Assembly (NCBI RefSeq): GCF_004323185.1
Contig: NZ_NAPS01000002.1
Coordinates: 1-36,275, forward strand
Direction: 5' to 3'
Origin: Westiellopsis prolifica IICB1
GTDB lineage: Bacteria; Cyanobacteriota; Cyanobacteriia; Cyanobacteriales; Nostocaceae
Length of the DNA: 36,275 nt
Shown here one piece after another: positions 1 to 7,684 of this stretch. The notes beneath the pieces were generated by a model. That model did no database searches, was not told the origin of the DNA, and saw only the letters and a program-made list of their open reading frames with translations. The translations under genes were made by a program, and so were the position numbers. Position 1 is the stretch's first letter. Every line of letters begins with the position of its first letter.

Positions 1-28
1 CCCAATGCCCCATGCCCCATGCCCAGAC
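1..28. repeat. short tandem heptamer repeat (CCCCATG type)
   Basis: About three to four copies of a heptamer close to CCCCATG lie just upstream of folB. Such short tandem repeats are common between genes in heterocystous cyanobacteria. The run contains ATG triplets in frame with folB, which makes a spurious upstream start at position 5 possible. Confidence 0.7.
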
Positions 29-73
29 CTTGCTTTACAATCCTATAAGCAAAATTCGCTCTTTCTTTTTTTT

Positions 74-433
74 ATGGACTGTATTGATGTTACGGGGATT
101 CGTGCTTATGGTTACACTGGGTATCTAGCAGAGGAACAGGTGCTGGGACAATGGTTTGAGGTGGATGTGAAGTTATGGTTGGATTTGACTTCAGCAGCCA
201 AAAGTGATGCGATCGCAGATACTGTAGACTACCGTCAAGTGATTAATTTGGTTCAACATCTGATTAAGACCTCAAAGTTTGCTTTGATTGAAAGATTGGT
301 AGCTGTAATTGCAGATTCTATTTTGCAGGAGTGCGATCGCCTTACGCAAGTTCAAGTCACCCTGACTAAACCCGCTGCACCCATCCCAGATTTTGGTGGC
401 AAAATCAGCATTTGTGTGACTAGAACTAGGTAA
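74..433 (+). CDS. folB: dihydroneopterin aldolase (FolB)
   Basis: A 119-aa FolB, the folate-pathway enzyme that cleaves 7,8-dihydroneopterin to 6-hydroxymethyl-dihydropterin and glycolaldehyde in the cytoplasm. Family features are visible: an N-terminal AYGYTGYLAEEQ strand-turn, a DTVDYRQV segment carrying the conserved Tyr, FALIERL, and the LTKPAAPIPDFGG end with the conserved Lys. The reading frame is open back to position 5, but the first 23 codons come from the tandem repeat and are not FolB-like. The ATG at 74 gives the usual family length of about 120 aa. No other folate gene is seen nearby, so it appears to stand alone. Confidence 0.9.
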   Translation: MDCIDVTGIRAYGYTGYLAEEQVLGQWFEVDVKLWLDLTSAAKSDAIADTVDYRQVINLVQHLIKTSKFALIERLVAVIADSILQECDRLTQVQVTLTKPAAPIPDFGGKISICVTRTR

Positions 434-840
434 TACCATTTTGGATTTTGGATTGGGAAACTCTTTGGTGCATAAGAGTTTTGTAAGTCCATCTGTCGCA
501 TTCTTTTTTAAAATTGGTATAAGATTATATTTATACCAAAATATGTGTCAAAACAAATCCCTATTTTTCCAAAGAAATTGGGGATTTGTGTGTTTGAAGT
601 TTCATCAATCAAATATGCTCGCTATATTTTATTAGCTTGATATTGAATGCATATGTTGATGATTTCTGGTTAATTAAAAGTTAATATAATGGTAGTTTTA
701 CATATTAATAAAAAGAAGAATAACTATTTCAGTTAATTAAGACACAGTAATATAGGCAATTTACTATGATAGGATTACGGTCTTCCAAGCTAATCTATCA
801 TCGATAATAAATTCGCTCCAATAGAACTGGTAATTTTAGT
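434..840. other. intergenic region with two inverted repeats
   Basis: No convincing gene. A perfect 9-bp inverted repeat (TTGGTATAA at 514-522, TTATACCAA at 531-539, 8-nt loop) and a second hairpin (CAAATCCC 554-561 with GGGATTTG 581-588) follow folB and could end its transcript. The rest is AT-rich and presumably carries the promoter of the GGDEF gene at 841. I see no clear promoter boxes. Confidence 0.5.
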
Positions 841-2142
841 ATGAACGCCCCAAAAATCCTAGTTATTGAGGACAAAGAAATTATTGCTGTAGATATTAAA
901 AAAAGTTTAATAAAGCTAGGATATCATGTTCATAAGATTGCTAATTTGGTTGAAGACGCTATACAAAGTATTGTAGAAATTAAACCAAATGTAGTATTAA
1001 TTGATATCTGTTTAGCAGAAGAAATAGACGGTGTACAAGTAGTAGAGATTATTCAAGATAATTTTAAAATTCCAGTACTATATTTAACAGACTGTTTAGA
1101 CTGTCAAATATTAAATAAAAATAAATTACAAGAGCCTTTTAGCTATATTGCTAAACCTTTTGCTGAGAAAGATTTATATAATGCAATTGAAATGGCTCTT
1201 TATAAAGATAAAATTCAAAAACAGTTGCAACGTGAAAATCAAAGACTACTGACGGTGATTAATAGTATGGGCTGTGCAGTAGTAACGACAGATATTAGTG
1301 GTTACATCCAAATGATGAATCCGCTAGCAGAAATACTGACTGGTTGGGAGCAAAAAGCAGCGTTAGGAAAATTTTTGAAAGAAGTTTTAAATTTAGTTGA
1401 TAAAGACACCGGAGAAGATATTGTTCATATTGCAACACAAGCAATAAAAGCAGGTGTAGTTTTGCAGCTACCAGAAAACTGTATTCTTATAACTAGAAAT
1501 GGAACAAAAATTCCGATTGGGGATACTGTGTCGCCAATTCGTGATCATATGAGCGTGATTACAGGTGCTGTGATTGTTTTTCAAGATATTACTGAACGCA
1601 AGCAAAAAGAAGCACAACTAGTTCGCAATGCTTTTTATGATGGACTGACAGCATTACCTAACCGAATATTATTTTTGGATAGGCTAAAACAAGCATCAGA
1701 ACGTTGCAAAAGACGCCTGAATTATCATTTTGCGGTTTTGTTTTTAGATTTAGATGGCTTTAAAATCATTAACGATCGCTTTGGTCATAAAATAGGTGAT
1801 GATTTATTGGTAGCGATCGCTCGACGTTTGGAATCATGCTTGCGTAGTGGTGACACTGTTGCTAGATTTGGCGGGGATGAATTTGCAGTGTTGTTAGAGG
1901 ATATTAAAGACGTTAGCGACGACGCTATCAACATTGCTAAACGCCTTCAAGAAACTTTAAGTTTACCTCTTCACCTCAATGGACAGGAAATATCTACAAC
2001 AGTTAGCATCGGGATTGCTTTAAGTACTAATGGTTACGAAGAATCAACTAATTTATTACGGGATGCAGATATAGCAATGTATCGCGCCAAAGAAAAAGGA
2101 AAGGCTAAATATATTGTTTTTGATAAAAATTTTACAGATTAG
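841..2142 (+). CDS. response regulator with PAS and GGDEF domains (probable diguanylate cyclase)
   Basis: A 433-aa cytoplasmic signalling protein. Residues about 4-120 form a CheY-like receiver (ILVIEDKEIIAVDI at the start, phospho-acceptor Asp55 in LIDICLAE, Lys in YIAKPF). Residues about 135-255 form a PAS domain (VINSMGCAVVTTD, MNPLAEILTGW) ending in the usual VFQDITERKQ linker. Residues about 262-430 form a GGDEF domain with the intact motif RFGGDEF (GGDEF at 344-348) and an RxxD product-inhibition site (RSGD, 335-338) five residues before it. It should therefore make cyclic di-GMP, with feedback control. No EAL domain and no membrane segment are present. No partner histidine kinase is encoded next to it. 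The ATG at 841 fits the receiver start. Confidence 0.9.
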   Translation: MNAPKILVIEDKEIIAVDIKKSLIKLGYHVHKIANLVEDAIQSIVEIKPNVVLIDICLAEEIDGVQVVEIIQDNFKIPVLYLTDCLDCQILNKNKLQEPFSYIAKPFAEKDLYNAIEMALYKDKIQKQLQRENQRLLTVINSMGCAVVTTDISGYIQMMNPLAEILTGWEQKAALGKFLKEVLNLVDKDTGEDIVHIATQAIKAGVVLQLPENCILITRNGTKIPIGDTVSPIRDHMSVITGAVIVFQDITERKQKEAQLVRNAFYDGLTALPNRILFLDRLKQASERCKRRLNYHFAVLFLDLDGFKIINDRFGHKIGDDLLVAIARRLESCLRSGDTVARFGGDEFAVLLEDIKDVSDDAINIAKRLQETLSLPLHLNGQEISTTVSIGIALSTNGYEESTNLLRDADIAMYRAKEKGKAKYIVFDKNFTD

Positions 2143-2151
2143 ATGAGACCC

Positions 2152-2184
2152 AGATCCCCGACTTCTACAAGAAGTCGGGGATCT
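2152..2184. terminator. 15-bp stem hairpin after the GGDEF gene (terminator-like, also a dispersed repeat)
   Basis: AGATCCCCGACTTCT (2152-2166), a 3-nt loop, then its exact reverse complement (2170-2184), ten bases after the stop codon. It lacks a clean T-run. The same GATCCCCGACTT / AAGTCGGGGATC arms recur at 36010-36042, so it is also a member of a repeat family. Confidence 0.6.
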
Positions 2185-2308
2185 TGAATCCTAAATAATA
2201 AAAAAGATTACGTTTTTTGTTAATTTTCTCCTAACCACTTAACAATTAATCAAATTACCTGCTTTTTCAGAGTAAAGTGAATACTTGACTGTTTAGCCAA
2301 CAAAGCTA

Positions 2309-3592
2309 ATGGTAAAAGTTCTCACAAAGTTTAAATGGTTAACAGTAATTTTTGTTTTGGTATTGTTGGGTGTTCTATTTATATCTATTCCTTCTGCTCA
2401 AACCCAACAGCCAGTAGTCCTCAATTTGTTGATGACAGCTCCTGATGCTCAACCTTGGAAAGAGGGGATTATCAAAGATTTTGAGAGTAAAAATCCTGGT
2501 ATTCGCATCAATATAATTGAAGGACCAAACGCCACTAATTTACTTGAAGACCTGTATACATCAGCTTTTATTTTAGGTGATTCTCCATACGACCTCATCA
2601 ATATGGATGTAATTTGGACACCTAAATTTGCTGCGGCTGGGTGGCTGTTAGATTTAACAGATAAGATTACAAAATCAGAATTGACAGCATTTTCACCCAG
2701 AGATGTCGAAGGAGGTCGTTACAAAAGTAGACTGTATCGAATTCCCATGCGGAGTGATGTGGGAATGCTTTATTATCGGGAAGATTTACTCAAGCAAGCG
2801 GGGTTTAATCCACCAGAAACTTTTACAGATTTAATCAAGATTTCCCAAAGTTTAAAACAACAAGATCAGGTAAATTGGGGATATGTTTGGCAAGGTCGCC
2901 AATATGAAGGTTTAGCGGCGATGTTTGTCGAAGTTCTCGAAGGTTTCGGCGGATTTTGGGTCAATCCTAATAACCTAGAAGTAGGATTAGATAAACCAGA
3001 AACCTTAAAAGCGATCGCTTTTCTTAAAGAAACAATTCAAACAGGGATTTCTCCCCCTGGTGTCACCACATACCAAGAAGAAGAAACCAGACGCATTTTT
3101 CAAAGTGGACAAGCGGCTTTTTTACGTAGCTGGCCTTATGTTTGGCCTTTAGCTAATGCCAAGGATTCCCCGATTAAAGGTAAAATAGCTATCAAACCAA
3201 TGGTTAGCACCTCTGCTAAAAGTGGAGGAGCTTGCTTAGGTGGATGGGGTTTAGGAATTTCTAAAACTACCAAGCATCCCCAAGAAGCTTGGAAAGCAAT
3301 TCAATACTTTACCAGCGAAGAAGCACAGCGTCGATTTATTCTCAAAGCTGGTTTTGTACCCAGCAGACGTTCACTATTTACAGATCCGCAAATCGTCGCC
3401 ACCTATCCCTACTATCCCCAATTACTAGAAGTAGTAGAACAAGCAGTTTTGCGTCCACCCATCGCCCAATATGCTCAAACATCAGATATTTTGCAACGTT
3501 ACCTGAGTGCAGCATTAACAAATCGCATGATACCAGAAGCAGCGATGAAAGCAGCAGCACAGGAGACAAGGCGATTGTTGGGAAATGCGTGA
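2309..3592 (+). CDS. sugar ABC transporter extracellular substrate-binding protein (family 1)
   Basis: A 427-aa MalE/UgpB-type binding protein. Residues 1 to about 32 form a signal peptide or membrane anchor (FKWLTVIFVLVLLGVLF, then SIPSAQ). The mature part shows the family pattern: VVLNLLMTAPDAQPWKEGI, then IKDFESKNPGIRINII, a DLINMDVIWTPKFAAAGWL segment, and a GWGLGISKTTKHPQEAWK region typical of cluster-1 sugar binders. It would act in the periplasm. The permease at 3685 follows on the same strand after 92 bases of repeats, so the two are probably one unit. The sugar cannot be told from sequence. Confidence 0.88.
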   Translation: MVKVLTKFKWLTVIFVLVLLGVLFISIPSAQTQQPVVLNLLMTAPDAQPWKEGIIKDFESKNPGIRINIIEGPNATNLLEDLYTSAFILGDSPYDLINMDVIWTPKFAAAGWLLDLTDKITKSELTAFSPRDVEGGRYKSRLYRIPMRSDVGMLYYREDLLKQAGFNPPETFTDLIKISQSLKQQDQVNWGYVWQGRQYEGLAAMFVEVLEGFGGFWVNPNNLEVGLDKPETLKAIAFLKETIQTGISPPGVTTYQEEETRRIFQSGQAAFLRSWPYVWPLANAKDSPIKGKIAIKPMVSTSAKSGGACLGGWGLGISKTTKHPQEAWKAIQYFTSEEAQRRFILKAGFVPSRRSLFTDPQIVATYPYYPQLLEVVEQAVLRPPIAQYAQTSDILQRYLSAALTNRMIPEAAMKAAAQETRRLLGNA

Positions 3593-3596
3593 GGAG

Positions 3597-3632
3597 GGAC
3601 AAGGGAGACAAGGGGGACAAGGGGGACAAGGG
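3597..3632. repeat. 9-bp tandem repeat, four copies
   Basis: Four consecutive 9-mers of the form GGACAAGGG or AGACAAGGG. The same repeat family occurs in frame inside the large synthase gene (23414-23448). Confidence 0.85.
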
Positions 3633-3641
3633 AGAAAAACT

Positions 3642-3690
3642 AATGACAATTGACAATTGACCAATGACAAATGACCATTGACAAATGACC
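3642..3690. repeat. heptamer tandem repeat running into the permease start
   Basis: Seven consecutive heptamers of the form AATGACA / ATTGACA / AATGACC. The last copy supplies the ATG at 3685 used as the permease start, so the repeat forms both the leader and the first codons. Confidence 0.85.
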
Positions 3691-4584
3691 AATTTAAGTA
3701 AAATCCGTAGTCGAGAACAGAGAACAGCGTGGCTTTTTTTATTACCTGCGCTGCTGTTGTTGTTGTTAGTATTTGGTTATCCGATTCTGCGGGCTTTTTG
3801 GTTGAGTTTGTTTGCTAAGAATTTGGGAACTCAGCTAGAAGCTAATTTTGCTGGTTTGGATAATTATGTGCGGATGGCTGGAGATGGGCGTTTTTGGCAA
3901 AGTTTCTGGATTTCATCTGTATTTACAACTGCATCGGTGATTTTTGAGCTGTTGTTAGGGTTGGGAATTGCTTTAGTTCTCAATCAACGATTTTTTGGAC
4001 GAGGTGCGGTACGTACGATCGCGATCATACCTTGGGCTTTACCCACTGCTTTGATTGGTTTGGCGTGGGCGTGGATTTTTAATGATCAATTTGGGGTGGT
4101 AAATGATATCTTGCTAAGGTTGGGTGTGATTCAAACTGGTATAAATTGGCTGGGAGAACCCACTCTAGCAATGGTTGCAGTTGTGTTTGCAGATGTGTGG
4201 AAGACTACGCCATTTATTAGTATTTTGTTGCTGGCTGGCTTGCAGTCAATTTCCTCAGATTTGTACGAAGCACATGCAATTGATGGGGCTACGCCTTGGC
4301 AAAGTTTTTATAAAATTACCTTACCACTGTTGATGCCGCAAATTTTGATCGCAATGTTGTTTCGGTTTGCCCAAGCTTTTGGGATTTTTGATTTAATTGC
4401 TGTGATGACGGGCGGTGGGCCTGGTGGCGCTACGGAAGTTGTATCTATATATATCTACTCGACAATCATGCGTTATTTAGATTTCGGTTATGGAGCGGCG
4501 CTAGTAGTAGTGACATTTTTATTATTGATTGCAGCTGTCGCGATCGCAAGTTGGTTGTTGAAAAAATCTCGTTTAACGGTGTAG
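3685..4584 (+). CDS. sugar ABC transporter permease, MalF/UgpA type
   Basis: A 299-aa inner-membrane protein with about six membrane segments, the first at about 17-37 (TAWLFLLPALLLLLLVFGYP). It carries the family EAA loop (EAHAIDGATPWQSFYKI) that docks with the ATPase. It fits the first of the two permeases of a carbohydrate importer with the binding protein upstream. The partner MalG-type permease and the ATPase are not in the window; downstream lie tandem repeats and an insertion sequence. The start lies inside a heptamer repeat with no clear ribosome binding site, so the exact N-terminus is uncertain, but the first membrane helix follows closely. Confidence 0.87.
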   Translation: MTNLSKIRSREQRTAWLFLLPALLLLLLVFGYPILRAFWLSLFAKNLGTQLEANFAGLDNYVRMAGDGRFWQSFWISSVFTTASVIFELLLGLGIALVLNQRFFGRGAVRTIAIIPWALPTALIGLAWAWIFNDQFGVVNDILLRLGVIQTGINWLGEPTLAMVAVVFADVWKTTPFISILLLAGLQSISSDLYEAHAIDGATPWQSFYKITLPLLMPQILIAMLFRFAQAFGIFDLIAVMTGGGPGGATEVVSIYIYSTIMRYLDFGYGAALVVVTFLLLIAAVAIASWLLKKSRLTV

Positions 4585-4625
4585 GGGATTGGGGATCGGG
4601 GATCGGGGATCGGGGATCGGGGATC
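4584..4625. repeat. GGGGATC heptamer repeat, six copies
   Basis: Six perfect or near-perfect GGGGATY heptamers begin at the last base of the permease stop codon and end 13 bases before the IS630 left end. Confidence 0.9.
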
Positions 4626-4715
4626 TATTGGCGGAGTAAGTAAGTCGGCGCGAAAAAACCAAACTATGTAAAGATAAGTAAACAGGCAAAATACACCTAC
4701 CGAGGTTATTGAAAT

Positions 4716-5183
4716 ATGGGCGCTCGTTTAAGGGTCTTTCTGACTCGTAAACAAGATCAAACCTTGTTAAACCTGAGAAAAGAAGATGTACCACAGAAAG
4801 TCAAAGACCGAGCAGAAGTGATTAGATTAAATGCACATGGCTGGTATGTTGAAAAAATAGCTGCTCACTTTGCCTGGACTTCAGAAACAGTGAGAGAAGT
4901 TTTACATAAGTGGCAAAAGCTGGGTATAGAAGGACTTTGGGATAAACCAGGTAGAGGCGGGAAAACAAAGTATAAGGAAGAAGACATAGTTTTTTTGGAA
5001 GAATGCCTCAAAAAAGAACCTCGTACATACAACAGTCTTCAACTAGCTCAAAAATTTTATTGCGATCGCAAAATTAAATTGAGTCCCGACAGGTTAAGAC
5101 GGGTACTCAAAAAAAGGGGGTCATTTGGAAGCGAGCAAGAAAAAGTCACAAAGGTAAGCAAAACCGAAAAACCAGAGAAATAA
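4716..5183 (+). CDS. IS630 transposase, N-terminal frame (orfA)
   Basis: 155 aa. Contains the helix-turn-helix DNA-binding half of an IS630 transposase: AEVIRLNAHGWYVEKIA, then FAWTSETVREVLHKWQ, then GLWDKPGRGGK and a second winged part ending VLKKRG. The homologous reading leaves this frame at the run AAAAAAAGGGGG (5109-5120) by a -1 shift; the residues after that point in this frame are not transposase-like. By analogy with the family, a fused product from programmed frameshifting is the likely active enzyme. Confidence 0.85.
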   Translation: MGARLRVFLTRKQDQTLLNLRKEDVPQKVKDRAEVIRLNAHGWYVEKIAAHFAWTSETVREVLHKWQKLGIEGLWDKPGRGGKTKYKEEDIVFLEECLKKEPRTYNSLQLAQKFYCDRKIKLSPDRLRRVLKKRGSFGSEQEKVTKVSKTEKPEK

Positions 5184-5200
5184 AGCAAGCAGACTTAGAT

Positions 5201-5770
5201 ATGCTGGAATTGTCTGCTGCCACTGGAGAAATAGACCTGAAGTATTTAGATGAATCGGGTTTCTGCATGTGGAGTGAACCAAGTTATACTTATTACCAAC
5301 GAGGAGAGCAAAAATCCTTAGAACAAACCAAGCGTCGTGGTCGTAGATTAAGTATTATTGGACTTCTTCAACCTTTAATCAGCTTTGTTTACGGTTTAGT
5401 GATTGGCGGTGTTAATCGTAAGTCTTATATCCAAATGATGGAGCAAGAAGCGGCTGATGCAGAAAGGATTGGACGTATTAGAGTAATCGTGCAGGATAAC
5501 GGTCCAATACACCGATGCCACGAAGTTCAACAGCTATGGTCAAAGTGGGAAAGTCAGGGTTTATACATCTTCTTCCTACCTAAATATTGTTCCCAGATGA
5601 ATCCAATTGAACTGGAGTGGCAGCATCTCAAAAAAAGCGAACTAGCAGGAAAAATGTTTGACGACGAGTTAGACCTAGCCTATTCAGTAATTGGTGGTGT
5701 TCAAGCTAGAGGAGAAAGAGGTAACTACAGCACACGGCGTGTTAAATTTAACTCCAATCATTGTTCTTAA
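5201..5770 (+). CDS. IS630 transposase, C-terminal DDE frame (orfB)
   Basis: The catalytic half. The first ATG is at 5201, but the -1 frame is open and transposase-like from about 5114 (GVIWKRARKSHKGKQNRKT), so the true product is probably a fusion with orfA. The DDE residues are visible: Asp in YLDESGF, Asp in VQDNGPIHR, Glu in NPIELEWQHLKK. It ends with a basic tail just before the right inverted repeat. Normal length for the catalytic half, no internal stop. Confidence 0.85.
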   Translation: MLELSAATGEIDLKYLDESGFCMWSEPSYTYYQRGEQKSLEQTKRRGRRLSIIGLLQPLISFVYGLVIGGVNRKSYIQMMEQEAADAERIGRIRVIVQDNGPIHRCHEVQQLWSKWESQGLYIFFLPKYCSQMNPIELEWQHLKKSELAGKMFDDELDLAYSVIGGVQARGERGNYSTRRVKFNSNHCS

Positions 5771-5855
5771 TTTTTCGTTACATAGTTGGAAATTTTCCTG
5801 CCGACTTACTTACTAGATTTTTGGCGTTGCTGAACGCGGTATGAATTTAGTGTAG

Positions 5856-5875
5856 AGACGCGATATATCGCGTCT
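5856..5875. repeat. 20-bp perfect palindrome (dispersed repeat)
   Basis: AGACGCGATATATCGCGTCT is a perfect palindrome next to the insertion sequence. A close copy sits at 34351-34370, embedded in similar flanks (GTAGARACGCG... then GTCTRGTAC), so this is a dispersed repeat rather than a gene-specific operator. Confidence 0.75.
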
Positions 5876-5950
5876 AGTACAAAGGTTTTGGAATTACCTA
5901 AAATCATTTTCATACATGAAATCAGTAACGCCAGATTTTTGATTAAAAGT

Positions 5951-5983
5951 AAAAAAAAAGCCAGTGTGAAAAATATCACTGGC
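5951..5983 (-). terminator. intrinsic terminator of the minus-strand biosynthetic block
   Basis: Read on the minus strand: GCCAGTG, a 10-nt loop, CACTGGC, then nine T residues. This is a textbook rho-independent terminator about 150 bases after the DUF2141 stop, and the best terminator seen downstream of the twelve-gene block. The remainder of 5813-6132 has no gene. Confidence 0.75.
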
Positions 5984-6132
5984 GGGAATGAATCCAAGAG
6001 CACAAGGTTCGCTGAGCTATAACTAAGAATTCCAGAAAATCATGATTTTTTAAAGGTATATGCAACTTTCATGCAACATTTATAGCCGTTTGTCTTTGGT
6101 GAGACGCTTCGGATGCACTTTTGCTTGATCTT

Positions 6133-6603
6133 TTATGGATCTAGCGAATATTTCATCGCAATTCTAATTGTTGCATTCTTCTTAAGTGGGAAACTTGAGT
6201 CTTGAAAATTTGGTATACCAGTTCTGACTGATATTGTTGGATTATTGGAAAGACCAAAACCCTCTTGTGGAATACCTAACAAATCTCTGTTGAGTTTGTA
6301 ATCTCCATTTTGATCATCTACTGCGGCGACAGCATAAGTTCCAGGTTTTAATCCATAGAATTCTTTTTTGAGAGAATTTCCCTGAATTTGAACGCAACCA
6401 CTTTGTACTTCACTACTATCACTCAGAGGAAATCCTTGTTCATTATTATAAATTCTCAGGCAAACTTGCCCATTTTGATTACGGATTCCATTGACTACAA
6501 CAGTTAGGTTGATAGTGGAATTTTGATTTGCGGTAGCCAAGCCTAAGATGACAAAATTAGAGACTAAAAACAGATTAAGTAGACTAATTTTTTGTATGAT
6601 CAT
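6133..6603 (-). CDS. DUF2141 family exported protein
   Basis: 156 aa with an N-terminal signal peptide (LLNLFLVSNFVILGLATANQ) and a single DUF2141 beta-sandwich. Family hallmarks are INLTVVVNGIRNQNGQVCL, then YGLKPGTYAVAAVDDQNGD, then YKLNRDLLGIPQEGFG. The two Cys residues (QVCL and SGCV) could form a disulphide in the periplasm. The biochemical role of DUF2141 proteins is not known. It starts 26 bases after the SDR gene and is the last gene before the terminator, so it is probably co-transcribed with the lipid pathway. A part in handling the exported product is only a guess. Confidence 0.85.
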   Translation of the reverse strand: MIIQKISLLNLFLVSNFVILGLATANQNSTINLTVVVNGIRNQNGQVCLRIYNNEQGFPLSDSSEVQSGCVQIQGNSLKKEFYGLKPGTYAVAAVDDQNGDYKLNRDLLGIPQEGFGLSNNPTISVRTGIPNFQDSSFPLKKNATIRIAMKYSLDP

Positions 6604-6629
6604 GCCTGTTTACCGTTTACTGTTACCTC

Positions 6630-7631
6630 TTAAATTAATTGATGAATATCTGTGATTTGCAGCCATTTATGAGTGAGTTGCATTCCTGCTTCAAGGTCAA
6701 TTTTTGCTTCAAAATTTAACATTCTTTGGGCTTTGGAAATAGAATAAGCGTAGGGACGAGAGAGAAAATCCATAGTTTCTGGTAGCAAATCGGGTTTTTT
6801 CCGAAAAAGTTTTTGTCCCTGTTCGCGTATCCGAAGAAATAATTTAGCTTCATCTTTTGATAAAGAAATGGGCACGGGTAAATCTGCTATTTCAGCTAAC
6901 TTGGTAAAATATTCTTTCCAAGAAGTATTCTTCCCATCAGTGATATTAAAAATTTCTCCGTGTGCTTCTTTTTCCATAGCAAGAAAGATGGCATCAATTA
7001 GGTTATCAATGTATAAATGGTTGATAACTCCTTGTCCATCGTTAATCAATGCGAATAATTTTCGCTGCATCATCACTATTGGTCGGACTATCCAGGGAAT
7101 ACTCCCTGGTCCGTAAACATCTCCTGGTCTAATAATGATGATTCCAAAACCTGGTGCAGTTTCCAGTTGTAAAAGTGCTGTTTCGGCTTCTATTTTTGTC
7201 TGACAGAAAGGATTATTTTCACCGCACAGTGGTCCATCTTCGGTAACACCATCGGGATAGTTGAAACCGTAAACCATCGCACTAGAGAGATGAGTGAAGG
7301 TTTTGACACCAGCATTTTTAGCAGCTTTAGCCATATTTACGGTTCCACCCACATTTACATCACGAAAATGCTTGATTTGTCCAGTTTCTTGGACAACACC
7401 AGCCGTATGCAAAACGATGTCTACTCCCTGACAAGCCTTATCAGCAATTGCAGGATCGGTTACACTACCAACTATGACTTCAGCACCTAGTTGTTGGGCT
7501 TTTTTGACTTTTTCTGGGGAACGTCCTAGTCCCCGAACTTTCATCCCTCGCGCCATGGCTAGTTCAGTAGTCCGCAAGCCAATAAAACCACCAATTCCTG
7601 AAATGAGAAGTGTTTGTCCAGAGAGGTTCAT
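6630..7631 (-). CDS. NAD(P)-dependent epimerase/3-beta-HSD-like SDR
   Basis: 333 aa, extended short-chain dehydrogenase fold. The N-terminal nucleotide site is clear (ISGIGGFIGLRTTE; GxxGxxG), followed by DPAIADKACQGVDIVLHTAG and the HLSSAMVYG segment. At the catalytic YxxxK position the sequence is FCQTK: Phe142 replaces Tyr while Lys146 is kept. The C-terminal half (YIDNLIDAIFLAM, EIFNITDG) matches sugar epimerase and sterol-dehydrogenase-like members. It could act on a keto group or sugar of the lipid product, but the missing Tyr makes ordinary SDR catalysis doubtful. It lies 53 bases after the second acyltransferase gene. Confidence 0.85.
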   Translation of the reverse strand: MNLSGQTLLISGIGGFIGLRTTELAMARGMKVRGLGRSPEKVKKAQQLGAEVIVGSVTDPAIADKACQGVDIVLHTAGVVQETGQIKHFRDVNVGGTVNMAKAAKNAGVKTFTHLSSAMVYGFNYPDGVTEDGPLCGENNPFCQTKIEAETALLQLETAPGFGIIIIRPGDVYGPGSIPWIVRPIVMMQRKLFALINDGQGVINHLYIDNLIDAIFLAMEKEAHGEIFNITDGKNTSWKEYFTKLAEIADLPVPISLSKDEAKLFLRIREQGQKLFRKKPDLLPETMDFLSRPYAYSISKAQRMLNFEAKIDLEAGMQLTHKWLQITDIHQLI

Positions 7632-7684
7632 AAGAAAGTCGGTGTAGGGGTGTAGGAGGAATCTGTATTTTCATCAGGACTGTT

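Larger units (their letters stand above)
4639..5810 (+). mobile_element. IS630-family insertion sequence, apparently complete
   Basis: A 1172-bp element. Its ends are imperfect inverted repeats: left AGTAAGTCGGCGCGAAAA with CCAAACTATGTAA further in, right the reverse complement of AGTAAGTCGGCAGGAAAA with CCAACTATGTAA. TA flanks both sides (4637-4638 and 5811-5812), as expected for the TA target duplication of IS630/Tc1 elements. It carries two overlapping transposase frames joined by a slippery run. Both ends and the DDE residues look intact, so it may still be active. Confidence 0.85.

Noticed and set aside
441-635. 64-aa open frame after folB
   Set aside because: Overlaps two inverted repeats, with no family resemblance or ribosome binding site.
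3378-3692. Minus-strand frame opposite the binding protein and repeats
   Set aside because: Its low-complexity LSPLSPLSPL part is just the 9-bp repeat read backwards; it overlaps a solid gene.
5806-6003. Minus-strand frame over the terminator region
   Set aside because: It crosses the IS end, the 20-bp palindrome and the intrinsic terminator; not coding.
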